Shown here piece after piece: positions 1 to 6,128 of a DNA stretch of 35,325 bases (position 1 is its first letter; the number at the start of each line of letters is the position of its first letter). The stretch is from an uncultured Actinomycetes bacterium (GTDB taxonomy: Bacteria; Actinomycetota; Actinomycetes; Nanopelagicales; Nanopelagicaceae), in NCBI GenBank assembly GCA_903899375.1, contig CAIUIT010000100.1, positions 1 through 35,325 of the forward strand, in the 5' to 3' direction. The position numbers were made by a program, and so were the translations under genes. The notes below the pieces were generated by a model that saw only the letters and a list, made by a program, of their open reading frames with translations, was not told where the DNA came from and searched no databases.

Positions 1-1219
1 CGCTATATATTTCTAGCCTGCGATCTGATTCAACATCGATATCGATATCGGGCAGCTCTGCCCGCAAGACAGAACAGAAGCGTTCCATCAAGAGCCCTTG
101 GCTAATCGGTTCTACCCCAGAAATCCCCAGCAGATAACAGATCAAAGAGCCCGCACCAGACCCGCGCGCTGCCACCCGAATCCCCCGCGCCCGCGCCATA
201 TCGGCAACAGCAGCCACGCTTAAGAAATAGGGCTCAAAGCCCAGCGTTGTAACGGTTTCTAGCTCTTCTTCTAAACGCACCGCCGCCTTAACAGATAGTT
301 CGCCCGTATAACGTGAGAGAGCGGCCCGCGTGCGTTGTCGCAACTCGGAAGGATCAACAATATGCGGCAGATGAATCGCACCCAGGCCAATATCTCGCCG
401 CGGTGACAAGCGCAGCCGTTGTGCCAAATCTTCGGTATCTGCCAGCAAGCGGTTGCCGTTGCGCTCTCCGGCAGCCCGCGCGATCTCATCGCCCACCCAG
501 GCCATCTCGGCGGGGTTCTTTAAATATGCTTCGCTATTGCTGCGCTCTACATGTTTGTAATGCAGCGGCACCAACTTGCGCGCCGAATCCAATACATCTG
601 CCACCGGCCCATCTTTGCGATCGAGCATCCGTACCGCATTGCTTAAAATCGCGGGAAGATTGTTATCGCGCGCAAAGCCCAACATCCGTGCCGCATGCGT
701 TGTCGACAACGGCCCCGTCCCCGCCCGCAGGTGTGAGGTGCATTCAATTACCTGTCCTGCAAATAGATCAGCTACAGAACCATAGATAGAGATCGCCTCT
801 TCACCACGCCGCGCGTTGATCGCCGCCGCCAATTGTGAATCAACGCCATGCGCCAGAATTAATTGCGATGAATATTGCGCCGCCGAACTCAACACTTTAT
901 ACGTTAACAATTTATCTTCACTCAAATTAATACTGGTGATCAAACGATAGAGCGCACCCAACCCATCGCCCTGCGCAAAGATGGTGACGCGATACTTCTT
1001 CTGCAGAAAACTTAGATTGACACCCAAGATCGGTGCCACACCCATCTCTTCACAACTCTTCGCAAACCTAATCGCACCAGCAGCGCCATCGCGATCAGTC
1101 AAGGCAATCGCACCAGCACCTTGCTCTGCAGCTCGTTCGACCAAACGGGCCGGCAAGGCAGTGCCATATTTAAAGGAGTAACCACTCGCCACCGAGAGGT
1201 GTGTAAATGGAATCTTCAT
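1..1219 (-). CDS. dnaE2: DnaE2/ImuC-type DNA polymerase III alpha subunit, 3' end beyond window
   Basis: C-family DNA polymerase alpha subunit; about 406 N-terminal residues are visible and the reading frame is still open at the window edge. The ATG overlaps the stop of the upstream DUF6504 gene (ATGA). An N-terminal PHP domain covers roughly the first 250 residues, and the palm begins before the cut: the RGSGAGSL motif and PDIDIDVES with the catalytic aspartates lie about 15 residues from the edge. The PHP first motif reads HLSVASGYS where metal-binding homologues have HLHVHSxYS, and TDRD replaces TDHD, so the PHP metal site is probably inactive. Actinobacterial DnaE2 proteins look like this; they act in translesion synthesis, usually with ImuB. 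The SOS box before the operon fits a damage-inducible role. No imuA or imuB is in the window. It could be the sole replicative DnaE, but the DUF6504 neighbour and SOS box argue against that. Confidence 0.85.
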   Translation of the reverse strand, partial: MKIPFTHLSVASGYSFKYGTALPARLVERAAEQGAGAIALTDRDGAAGAIRFAKSCEEMGVAPILGVNLSFLQKKYRVTIFAQGDGLGALYRLITSINLSEDKLLTYKVLSSAAQYSSQLILAHGVDSQLAAAINARRGEEAISIYGSVADLFAGQVIECTSHLRAGTGPLSTTHAARMLGFARDNNLPAILSNAVRMLDRKDGPVADVLDSARKLVPLHYKHVERSNSEAYLKNPAEMAWVGDEIARAAGERNGNRLLADTEDLAQRLRLSPRRDIGLGAIHLPHIVDPSELRQRTRAALSRYTGELSVKAAVRLEEELETVTTLGFEPYFLSVAAVADMARARGIRVAARGSGAGSLICYLLGISGVEPISQGLLMERFCSVLRAELPDIDIDVESDRRLEIYS

Positions 1220-1578
1220 GAAGGCCTGGATGTGGGGCGTATCTGCCACTTGCCAGTGATCTCATCCAACTCAATCTCAAAGGTCGCCAGCGCCCCCTCA
1301 GGAGCGGCTTCGACCCGCCAGATCGCCTTGCCCCCATCATCGAAGATCACATCTTCGAGTGGAGCCTTCTGTAGCCGACCATCATCGATCCGGTTCCACC
1401 AGCCCCCAGATTCGCGCCACCTCGACACAATCGCGTGCACATGGAAGCGCCGCCCCTTATAAATGAACTCCATGGGCTCGCCCTGAGGCGCAATTACCCG
1501 CGCCCCAGGCGTCTGGGCAGCCCCAGCTACCCCAGGGACGGATCCTGGAGTGGCTGGGTTTGAGGCTGATTCGAACAT
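1216..1578 (-). CDS. DUF6504 family protein, first gene of SOS operon
   Basis: A 120-residue protein. A Gly/Ala/Pro-rich N-terminus (about 30 residues) precedes a compact domain with GEPMEFIYKGRRF, a V..IVSRWRE..GWWNRID segment, IWRVEA and a C-terminal TGKWQIR. This pattern matches the actinobacterial DUF6504 family as I know it, which is often encoded beside dnaE2/imuB-type genes; its biochemical role is unknown to me. The stop overlaps the dnaE2 start, so the two are probably translationally coupled. The ATG at 1578 is preferred because no GTG or TTG occurs in frame before Met36 (1473), and Met36 would cut into the conserved domain. The start codon lies inside the SOS box, which implies a leaderless or nearly leaderless transcript. 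Confidence 0.75.
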   Translation of the reverse strand: MFESASNPATPGSVPGVAGAAQTPGARVIAPQGEPMEFIYKGRRFHVHAIVSRWRESGGWWNRIDDGRLQKAPLEDVIFDDGGKAIWRVEAAPEGALATFEIELDEITGKWQIRPTSRPS

Positions 1579-1587
1579 ATGTTCGAA
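1570..1587. promoter_or_regulatory. SOS box (LexA operator) over the start codon of the DUF6504-dnaE2 operon
   Basis: TTCGAACATATGTTCGAA is a perfect 18-bp palindrome and fits the Gram-positive/actinobacterial LexA consensus TCGAAC-N4-GTTCGA exactly. The minus-strand ATG (1578-1576) is the centre of the palindrome. Bound LexA would cover the transcription start and the start codon together. Confidence 0.88.
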
Positions 1588-1615
1588 AGATAGTACCCCG
1601 AGGTGACAGGGGCAA
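1587..1615 (-). promoter_or_regulatory. Promoter of DUF6504-dnaE2 (near-leaderless)
   Basis: On the minus strand a TTGCCC -35-like hexamer (1615-1610) is separated by 17 nt from TATCTT (1592-1587), which ends 8 nt before the ATG. An alternative -10 is the nearby TACTAT. Transcription would start within 0-2 nt of the start codon. The -10 abuts the SOS box. Confidence 0.6.
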
Positions 1616-1713
1616 GTGGCTGGGTTTTCAGCGTGATTAGACTCACGGAAAATTAAAAAGTGGGTTGGACTGAACCTAAAGTTCTAATCCCTTCAAGCGC
1701 ACAATCTCGTTAT

Positions 1714-1740
1714 TTGAGAGAATTCCTAGTGAAATAGTCT
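1714..1740 (+). promoter_or_regulatory. Possible promoter of the first TauE/SafE gene
   Basis: TTGAGA (1714-1719) and TAGTCT (1735-1740) are separated by 15 nt (16 if the -35 is read as TTTGAG). The predicted start is near 1747, giving a leader of about 12 nt before the ATG at 1760. The short spacing makes this tentative. I see nothing else clear between 1588 and 1759. Confidence 0.4.
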
Positions 1741-1759
1741 TTGAGTTGAAGCTGCTGGA

Positions 1760-2509
1760 ATGATCACGAATATGTTTCTGCATGGTCTATTTCTTCTCAT
1801 TGCAGGCATCAGTGCTGGACTAGGCGGCTCAATAGCCGGCATTGGTTCTATTTATAGCTATCCAGCGCTCCTCATTATTGGGCTAAATCCCTTGGATGCG
1901 AATGTAACAAATTCAGTAAGCCTGACATTCGTGAGTATCGGAGCTGTTATCGGCTCTAAGCCCGAATGGCTCCCTAAGAAGAAGCTTTTGATGAAGATGG
2001 CTCCCGCTACGTTTATAGGCGGAATATGCGGTGCGCTTCTCTTGCTCAACACTCCTGTCACGAGTCTAAGAATCATCATCCCTTATCTGCTTATCTTTTC
2101 TTCTCTTGCAGTTCTATATCCTCGCAATTCATCCTCAAGTGAAGTAACGAGAAGCAAGTTCGTCATTGTCACCATTATTGCCGGCGTGATCGGAATTTAT
2201 AGCGGATATTTCGGTGCTGGCTCTGGGAGCATGACAATCGTCATATTGATGCAGCTTTTAAGTCTTGAAATCAAAGTCGCCCAGGCGATGAAAAATTTGC
2301 TCATCGGAGTAGCAAACGGAGTTGCGGCCTTCGCTTTCATTTTCTCAGGTCACGTGCATTGGCTCGTAGCGATACCCCTAGCCATTGGATGCTACATAGG
2401 CGGAAGAACTGGACCTTTCATCGTACGGAGAATGAACCAGAAGCACCTGAAGATCATTACCTCTATTTCCGGGTTGGTGTTAGCTACCTGGCTTCTTATT
2501 CGTCAGTAG
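1760..2509 (+). CDS. TauE/SafE family permease (probable anion or sulfur-compound exporter)
   Basis: A 249-residue, almost entirely hydrophobic protein with about eight predicted membrane segments. It has the family's two related halves, each with a glycine-rich turn: GLGGSIAGIGS near residues 20-30 and GYFGAGSGSM near 153-162. The length is normal for TauE/SafE (former DUF81). Members move sulfite, sulfoacetate and other small anions across the inner membrane; the substrate here cannot be told. It stands alone, with a putative promoter upstream and a strong terminator 33 nt downstream. A second family member lies at 3861-4613 and is clearly different in sequence. Confidence 0.85.
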   Translation: MITNMFLHGLFLLIAGISAGLGGSIAGIGSIYSYPALLIIGLNPLDANVTNSVSLTFVSIGAVIGSKPEWLPKKKLLMKMAPATFIGGICGALLLLNTPVTSLRIIIPYLLIFSSLAVLYPRNSSSSEVTRSKFVIVTIIAGVIGIYSGYFGAGSGSMTIVILMQLLSLEIKVAQAMKNLLIGVANGVAAFAFIFSGHVHWLVAIPLAIGCYIGGRTGPFIVRRMNQKHLKIITSISGLVLATWLLIRQ

Positions 2510-2542
2510 TAGAAAAACAGGGGCCAACTATTTCTAAGATAG

Positions 2543-2577
2543 AAAAAGGCTCCCAGTTGTTCACCGAGAGCCTTTTT
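2543..2577 (+). terminator. Rho-independent terminator after TauE/SafE gene
   Basis: A perfect 10-bp stem, AAAAAGGCTC (2543-2552) with GAGCCTTTTT (2568-2577), encloses a 15-nt loop and ends in a T run. The A/T flanks make it potentially bidirectional. Confidence 0.88.
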
Positions 2578-2578
2578 A

Positions 2579-2591
2579 CATCCGCCTGACT
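2579..2591 (+). repeat. 13-nt direct repeat, copy 1 (matches tRNA-like anticodon arm)
   Basis: CATCCGCCTGACT occurs here and again at 2712-2724, inside the anticodon arm of the tRNA-like gene 133 nt away. A looser copy, TCCGCCTAGTCAGCGG, forms part of the terminator hairpin at 2778-2793. Confidence 0.75.
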
Positions 2592-2687
2592 GCAAGTAAT
2601 CCTAATAGATTTCCACAGCTCGCGTCTATCAAGACTTGCTTGCATGCAGGGGATGAAATCATCCGAAAATTCTTACGCTTCTCGAAT

Positions 2688-2761
2688 GCGGCTGTAGCTC
2701 AGTGGATAGAGCATCCGCCTGACTAACGGAAGGTCCGTGAGTTCGATTCTCACCAGTCGCA
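2688..2761 (+). tRNA. tRNA-like gene (Arg-like body, abnormal anticodon arm); possible pseudo-tRNA
   Basis: A cloverleaf is clear. The acceptor stem GCGGCTG (2688-2694) pairs with CAGTCGC (2754-2760), with one G-T pair, and A is the discriminator. The D arm is GCTC-AGTGGATA-GAGC, and the T arm is GTGAG-TTCGATT-CTCAC (2737-2753). The D-loop GGATA with A20 resembles tRNA-Arg. The anticodon arm is wrong: only TCCG/CGGA pairs, leaving a nine-base CCTGACTAA loop with a C-A clash at 31-39. Reading after U33 gives GAC (Val) with an unusual U37. CCA is not encoded. A terminator directly follows, so the gene may be transcribed. Either it has decayed from an Arg tRNA or it is an unusual functional tRNA; I cannot assign the amino acid. 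Confidence 0.65.
2712..2724 (+). repeat. 13-nt direct repeat, copy 2, inside tRNA-like gene
   Basis: CATCCGCCTGACT is identical to 2579-2591. It spans the 5' side of the anticodon stem and loop. No integrase gene or element lies between the copies. Confidence 0.75.
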
Positions 2762-2771
2762 TATATACAGG

Positions 2772-2809
2772 GTGACCTCCGCCTAGTCAGCGGGGTCACT
2801 TCTCTTTTT
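2772..2809 (+). terminator. Rho-independent terminator after tRNA-like gene
   Basis: The arm GTGACC-T-CCGC (2772-2782) pairs with GCGG-GGTCAC (2790-2799), with one bulged T. It is followed by a pyrimidine run with TTTTT (2800-2809), 10 nt downstream of the tRNA-like sequence. Confidence 0.8.
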
Positions 2810-2895
2810 CCCAAACCACGAAATTCTGAAAGATCAAAAGATAGCTCCCAGTGCCCAGTTTCATCCCGCGAGGCGCACTAAAGAAATTTAATTTA

Positions 2896-3228
2896 TTAGA
2901 TTTGTGGACCAATACTCCCTGTTGGTTCTGAATCGTCCTTTAACTCTACAAAAATAACGTGGGTATCTGTTTGCCCGATGTTCTCACCTGCATGCATTTG
3001 AGCCGGAAGCCAACTGGTGGTTCCCGCGACAATTTCGACATCGCGGGTGGTTCCGTTTGCGTGCAGCCGCCTTGAAAAAGTGGTGAGGGTATACATAACG
3101 CTATTTGGATGCTCGTGTGGAGTGGTCAAATGTCCCGGTTTATCTTTGTATTCCAAAACGCGAACCCGATCATTTTCAAAGACCACTTTATAGCTCTCTG
3201 GGTTGGTGGTTACAGGGTCCAATTTCAT
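2896..3228 (-). CDS. Small cupin-domain protein
   Basis: A 110-residue, soluble single-domain cupin. It opens with YKVVFENDRVRVLEYKDKPG, typical of small conserved-barrel cupins. The first cupin motif gives HLTTPHEHPNSVMYTL (two histidines about residue 40) and the second is represented by WLPAQMHAGENIG with one histidine, so a metal site of three His is plausible. No catalytic partner domain is present and the substrate is unknown. It is the last gene of a three-gene minus-strand operon, starting 5 nt after the stop of the 59-aa gene. Confidence 0.8.
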   Translation of the reverse strand: MKLDPVTTNPESYKVVFENDRVRVLEYKDKPGHLTTPHEHPNSVMYTLTTFSRRLHANGTTRDVEIVAGTTSWLPAQMHAGENIGQTDTHVIFVELKDDSEPTGSIGPQI

Positions 3229-3233
3229 CGCAA

Positions 3234-3413
3234 CTACTCCGCTACCAATACGACTCTGGTCACATCAGTCGCACGAACGCGCAGAACCTGCTCCGCTTGT
3301 GATTTTGCACCATAGAAGACAAACCAACCATCTTTTAATTCGTATGCGACGGCCTTGACGGTCTCGTTGGGCTTATCGATGTAGTACTCGATTTGATAGG
3401 TAACTACTTCCAT
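3234..3413 (-). CDS. Short uncharacterised protein, 59 aa
   Basis: An ORF of 59 codons plus TAG, starting at ATG 3413 with MEVVTYQIEYYIDKPNETVK and ending VTRVVLVAE. I do not recognise a family. The composition is that of a small folded soluble protein: alternating hydrophobic residues suggest beta strands (VVTYQIEYYI, AVAYELKDGWFVFYG) followed by a helix and a final strand. It lies between DUF952 (stop 16 nt upstream) and the cupin (start 5 nt downstream) on the same strand, fitting the gaps closely, which is the main reason to accept it. It is too short for many gene callers. Confidence 0.65.
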   Translation of the reverse strand: MEVVTYQIEYYIDKPNETVKAVAYELKDGWFVFYGAKSQAEQVLRVRATDVTRVVLVAE

Positions 3414-3429
3414 GACAGCTCGATTCTCT

Positions 3430-3780
3430 TTAGAGGTTAATGGTATCTAGAATCAAATTAACGGGAATAGGTGCGAAAATGTGAGGATAGAAATCTCCCT
3501 CTCCCCCATCTTCCAAACGGACTTCGATACCGGCATTTGCGAGTGTTTTTTGGCTCATGACCAGAACCACTAAGTCGTGGGCGGTTGCTCCATATACATA
3601 ATCCTTGGTGCCCTCTAATTGAATAGCTGTTGAAGCATGAATGAATCCGACTTGTTCGAAGGATTTGCCTTTTGTGGATCGATCGTAGATTCCAGTTCTT
3701 TGGGCTTGCTGCCATTCGGCGAGCGTGGTGACATGGAAGATCAGGTCGTCATGAGAATTTTCAGAGGCGTCCATGTCCAT
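3430..3780 (-). CDS. DUF952 family protein
   Basis: About 116 residues from the chosen ATG. DUF952 hallmarks are visible: IFHVTTLAEWQQAQRTGIY at the N-terminus, GFIHASTAIQL in the middle, and EGDFYPHIFAPIPVNLI towards the C-terminus. This fold is related to ADP-ribosyltransferase-like domains by published comparisons, but the function is not established. A longer frame reaches 3858. I prefer 3780 because conserved sequence begins soon after it and TAAACT sits 5 nt upstream, suggesting a leaderless start. It is the first gene of an operon with the 59-aa protein and the cupin, divergent from the second TauE/SafE gene. Confidence 0.78.
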   Translation of the reverse strand: MDMDASENSHDDLIFHVTTLAEWQQAQRTGIYDRSTKGKSFEQVGFIHASTAIQLEGTKDYVYGATAHDLVVLVMSQKTLANAGIEVRLEDGGEGDFYPHIFAPIPVNLILDTINL

Positions 3781-3785
3781 GCCCC

Positions 3786-3791
3786 AGTTTA
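3786..3791 (-). promoter_or_regulatory. -10 box of DUF952 operon (leaderless)
   Basis: TAAACT on the minus strand ends 5 nt before the ATG at 3780, matching the TANNNT spacing seen at many starts in this window. No clear -35 is seen. Confidence 0.45.
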
Positions 3792-3860
3792 ACGAAGATG
3801 AATTTTGGCGAAAGGTACTTTTCTGGACTCTTTGTCGCCTTGATAGGGCAAGATGCATCC

Positions 3861-4613
3861 ATGGACGCGGTGCTAGCGATATTTAGCGGAGCCTTTATCG
3901 GCTCAGTACTCGGGTTTGTCGGAGCTGGCGGGGCCATGACTTCAGTCCCGATCTTGCTTTACATATTCCATTTCACTCCGACACAGGCGACCACTGCGGC
4001 ACTTGCAATAGTTTTGCTGGCGGCTCTCTCAGGAGCAATTCCAAAGATGCGTACGCACGAAGTTCTTTATCGCGAGGCCTTCTCCATCTGGGGCATTGGG
4101 CTAGTAACCAATATTGGCGGGGCCGCACTTTCAAAACACCTACCCAACTCGGCCATTACGACAGGCTTTGCCTGCATTCTCGTCTTTGCTGGATTCGCGA
4201 CTGCTCGCGGCCCTGTCAAAGTTGATGCCGAAACCCGGATGACAGTTGGAGTTCTAATAATTACCGCGCTCGGAATCGGAGCCATGACCGGCGTATTCGG
4301 CGTAGGCGGTGGCTTCCTCGCCATTCCTATCTTGGTTCTCTTTTATAACACCCCGCAGAACAAAGCGGCCGGTACATCACTATTAATTATCTCGATCAAC
4401 TCCGCGACCTCTTTCTTGGGCCATCACGCGGTCTGGCATGAGGTGAAATGGGGAATCCCGGTTGGCATAGGTGCGGTCGCGATTGTCGTATCAATGGTGG
4501 CATCTCACAACACCAAACGTGTACCTGTGGCCTTGCTCCGTCGCTCATTCACTTATCTGTTGTTCGCTCTCGCTATCTTCACTTTGGCGAAGACATGGGT
4601 CTTCCACTCATAG
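3861..4613 (+). CDS. TauE/SafE family permease, second copy
   Basis: 250 residues from the ATG at 3861. The frame is open from 3798, but the upstream part is not hydrophobic like the family's N-terminus, while MDAVLAIFSGAFIGSVLGFVG begins a typical first membrane segment. About eight membrane segments are predicted. The two internal halves each carry a glycine-rich turn (GFVGAGGAMTSVP and GVFGVGGGFLAIP) with the family's conserved proline. Predicted inner-membrane exporter of sulfite-like or small organic anions; substrate unknown. It diverges from the DUF952 operon across about 80 bp. It is only distantly similar to the 1760-2509 protein, so it is not a recent duplication. Confidence 0.85.
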   Translation: MDAVLAIFSGAFIGSVLGFVGAGGAMTSVPILLYIFHFTPTQATTAALAIVLLAALSGAIPKMRTHEVLYREAFSIWGIGLVTNIGGAALSKHLPNSAITTGFACILVFAGFATARGPVKVDAETRMTVGVLIITALGIGAMTGVFGVGGGFLAIPILVLFYNTPQNKAAGTSLLIISINSATSFLGHHAVWHEVKWGIPVGIGAVAIVVSMVASHNTKRVPVALLRRSFTYLLFALAIFTLAKTWVFHS

Positions 4614-4635
4614 GGTGACCTTGGAAGTTTTTGGG

Positions 4636-4641
4636 TAAAGT
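4636..4641 (+). promoter_or_regulatory. -10 box of the alpha/beta hydrolase-crtA-cruF block
   Basis: TAAAGT ends 7 nt before the GTG at 4649, again the leaderless arrangement. It would drive the first carotenoid block. Confidence 0.5.
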
Positions 4642-4648
4642 TCGGCGC

Positions 4649-5437
4649 GTGAAACTCTCCTACGAAAGATCAGGCAGCGGGGCACCGCTCATCCTGGTGC
4701 ATGGAATGGGTTCTGCTTCAACCGCATGGAAAGTCATTAGACCCGCGTTGGAAGAGAAGTTTCAGGTCACGGCGATCGATCTTCCGGGGCATGGCAAATC
4801 AGATTTTGATCCAAATCAAGCAATGGACCCCTATTCGCTCGCCTTGCTTATAACGAAGCAGATGGATGAATTGGGAATTGAGAAAGCTCACATTGCGGGG
4901 AACTCGCTGGGCGGATGGATTGCATTGGAACTCGGAGCTGCATTTCCAGATCGCGTTTTAAGTATTACTGGTTTGGCACCTGCTGGTTTGTGGTTGGTGC
5001 CAACAACTCATCGCACGCTGCTCGGCGCAACTTCGAGAATTATGGCGCAATACACCTATAAATTTGCAGATCAAATAGTGGAGCAAGAATGGGCGCGTAA
5101 ATTCGGATTCGCTGAGGTCAGCCCAAAGTGGCGCGAACTTCCACGCGATGTCATGGTCGACGCGGTTGTTGCCTATGGTGGTTCGGAAGGTTATTTTCCA
5201 GCTTGGGATGGCATGCTCACACGTCGCTTCGATAAAACAATAAGCGATTCGATTCCGGTGACAATTCTCTTTGGCGATAGCGATAACACCTTGCCAGCTC
5301 AAACTTCGCAAGAGCGAACACTGGCGCCGGCACATGCCCGTTGGATCACCTTGTCACAATCGGGCCATGCCCCAATGTGGGATAGCCCCCAAGATTGTGT
5401 CGCAGAGATAATCCGTACCGCCTCGCTCGTCCAATGA
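4649..5437 (+). CDS. Alpha/beta hydrolase linked to carotenoid genes
   Basis: 262 residues from GTG 4649; a TTG at 4631 would add six residues and overlap the -10 box. Classic alpha/beta-hydrolase landmarks are present: oxyanion HGMG (residues 18-21), DLPGHGKSD, the nucleophile elbow GNSLGG with Ser86, a candidate acid Asp210 or Asp212 in LFGDSDNTLP, and His240 in SGHAP. It is cytosolic with no signal peptide. Family members are esterases, lipases, epoxide hydrolases or acyltransferase-like enzymes, and sequence alone does not choose. Its stop overlaps the crtA start (ATGA), so it is probably co-expressed with the carotenoid-modifying genes and might act on a carotenoid ester or glycoside acyl group; that role is inferred from position only. 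Confidence 0.8.
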   Translation: MKLSYERSGSGAPLILVHGMGSASTAWKVIRPALEEKFQVTAIDLPGHGKSDFDPNQAMDPYSLALLITKQMDELGIEKAHIAGNSLGGWIALELGAAFPDRVLSITGLAPAGLWLVPTTHRTLLGATSRIMAQYTYKFADQIVEQEWARKFGFAEVSPKWRELPRDVMVDAVVAYGGSEGYFPAWDGMLTRRFDKTISDSIPVTILFGDSDNTLPAQTSQERTLAPAHARWITLSQSGHAPMWDSPQDCVAEIIRTASLVQ

Positions 5438-6114
5438 TTACCGTTGTTTATTTGTGGCGTATTCCCCGCACGCGCGCTCCGCAGGCTATTTGGCATATGG
5501 CGGTAGATCGATTTTCACTCAAGAGGGATAAGTCGGTTGGATTTTTCAAATTAATTGGGACTGGAACCGGTGAAACTTTTACACCTCGCGATGCCGATCC
5601 AACCCTCTGGGGATTGATCGCCACAATGGGTGAAGAGAACGTCGCTGCCTTTGATGCCGGAACTGTCGTAACTGCTTGGAGAAAGTTCGCGCTTTCAGAG
5701 AGCCGGTATCTCGCCTCCCCCATCTCCTCCCACGGTAAGTGGTCTGGCGCGGAACCTTTCGCAGCAGATTTAGATTTAGCGAAGTCATGGAGCGGTCAGG
5801 TCTTGGCGATCACGCGGGCAAAAATCCGCTGGAGTAAGAATCTGCGTTTTTGGCGCGCGGTGCCTCCGGTGATTGTAAGTTTGCGTGGTGGTGTTGGGGT
5901 TCAAGTTGCAATCGGTATTGGCGAAGCCCCGCTTGGACTACAGGGGACTCTCTCAATCTGGAGTGATTCCGCGGCCCTCAAAGCCTTTGCTTACAAGGGG
6001 GCAGCACACTCTGCAGTGATCCGCGAGACCCTCTCGCAGGGTTGGTACTCAGAAGAGCTCTTCGCTCGCTTTGCGCTTCTAGAGGTTCGTGGCTCTGTTA
6101 CTAGCAACAAGTAG
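5434..6114 (+). CDS. crtA: Spheroidene monooxygenase-like carotenoid ketolase (CrtA family)
   Basis: 226 residues from the ATG that overlaps the hydrolase stop (a frame from 5395 adds unconserved sequence). CrtA-family features seen in order: WHMAVDRFSL, FFKLIGTGTGETF with the G-rich turn, PFAADLD, LAITRAKIRWSK, FWRAVPPV, GIGEAPLGLQGTLSIWSD, FAYKGAAHSAVI and GWYSEELFARF. Characterised CrtA introduces a keto group at C-2 of acyclic carotenoids (spheroidene to spheroidenone) using oxygen. Here it precedes the 1',2'-hydratase, glycosyltransferase and CrtD-like genes, which fits ketolation of an acyclic psi end. The exact substrate is inferred. Only 14 nt separate it from cruF. Confidence 0.82.
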   Translation: MITVVYLWRIPRTRAPQAIWHMAVDRFSLKRDKSVGFFKLIGTGTGETFTPRDADPTLWGLIATMGEENVAAFDAGTVVTAWRKFALSESRYLASPISSHGKWSGAEPFAADLDLAKSWSGQVLAITRAKIRWSKNLRFWRAVPPVIVSLRGGVGVQVAIGIGEAPLGLQGTLSIWSDSAALKAFAYKGAAHSAVIRETLSQGWYSEELFARFALLEVRGSVTSNK

Positions 6115-6128
6115 GGCAGAATAAAGGC

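Larger units (their letters stand above)
2510..2895. other. Intergenic stretch holding a terminator, a repeat and a tRNA-like gene
   Basis: No protein gene is supported in these 386 bases. They hold, in order, the TauE terminator, one copy of a 13-nt repeat, a small palindrome (GGATGA-AA-TCATCC, 2651-2664), a tRNA-like gene and its terminator. From 2810 to 2895 I see nothing definite. Confidence 0.7.

Noticed and set aside
313-789. 158-codon plus-strand ORF
   Set aside because: It lies antisense to the clear DnaE2 coding frame, is rich in Arg, Pro, Ala and Cys, and has no recognisable motif.
2359-2589. 76-codon plus-strand ORF
   Set aside because: Overlaps the end of the TauE/SafE gene and reads through its terminator hairpin.
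2579-2724. Attachment sites of an integrated element
   Set aside because: The 13-nt copies are only 133 nt apart, with no integrase or cargo between them; kept only as a weak scar hypothesis.
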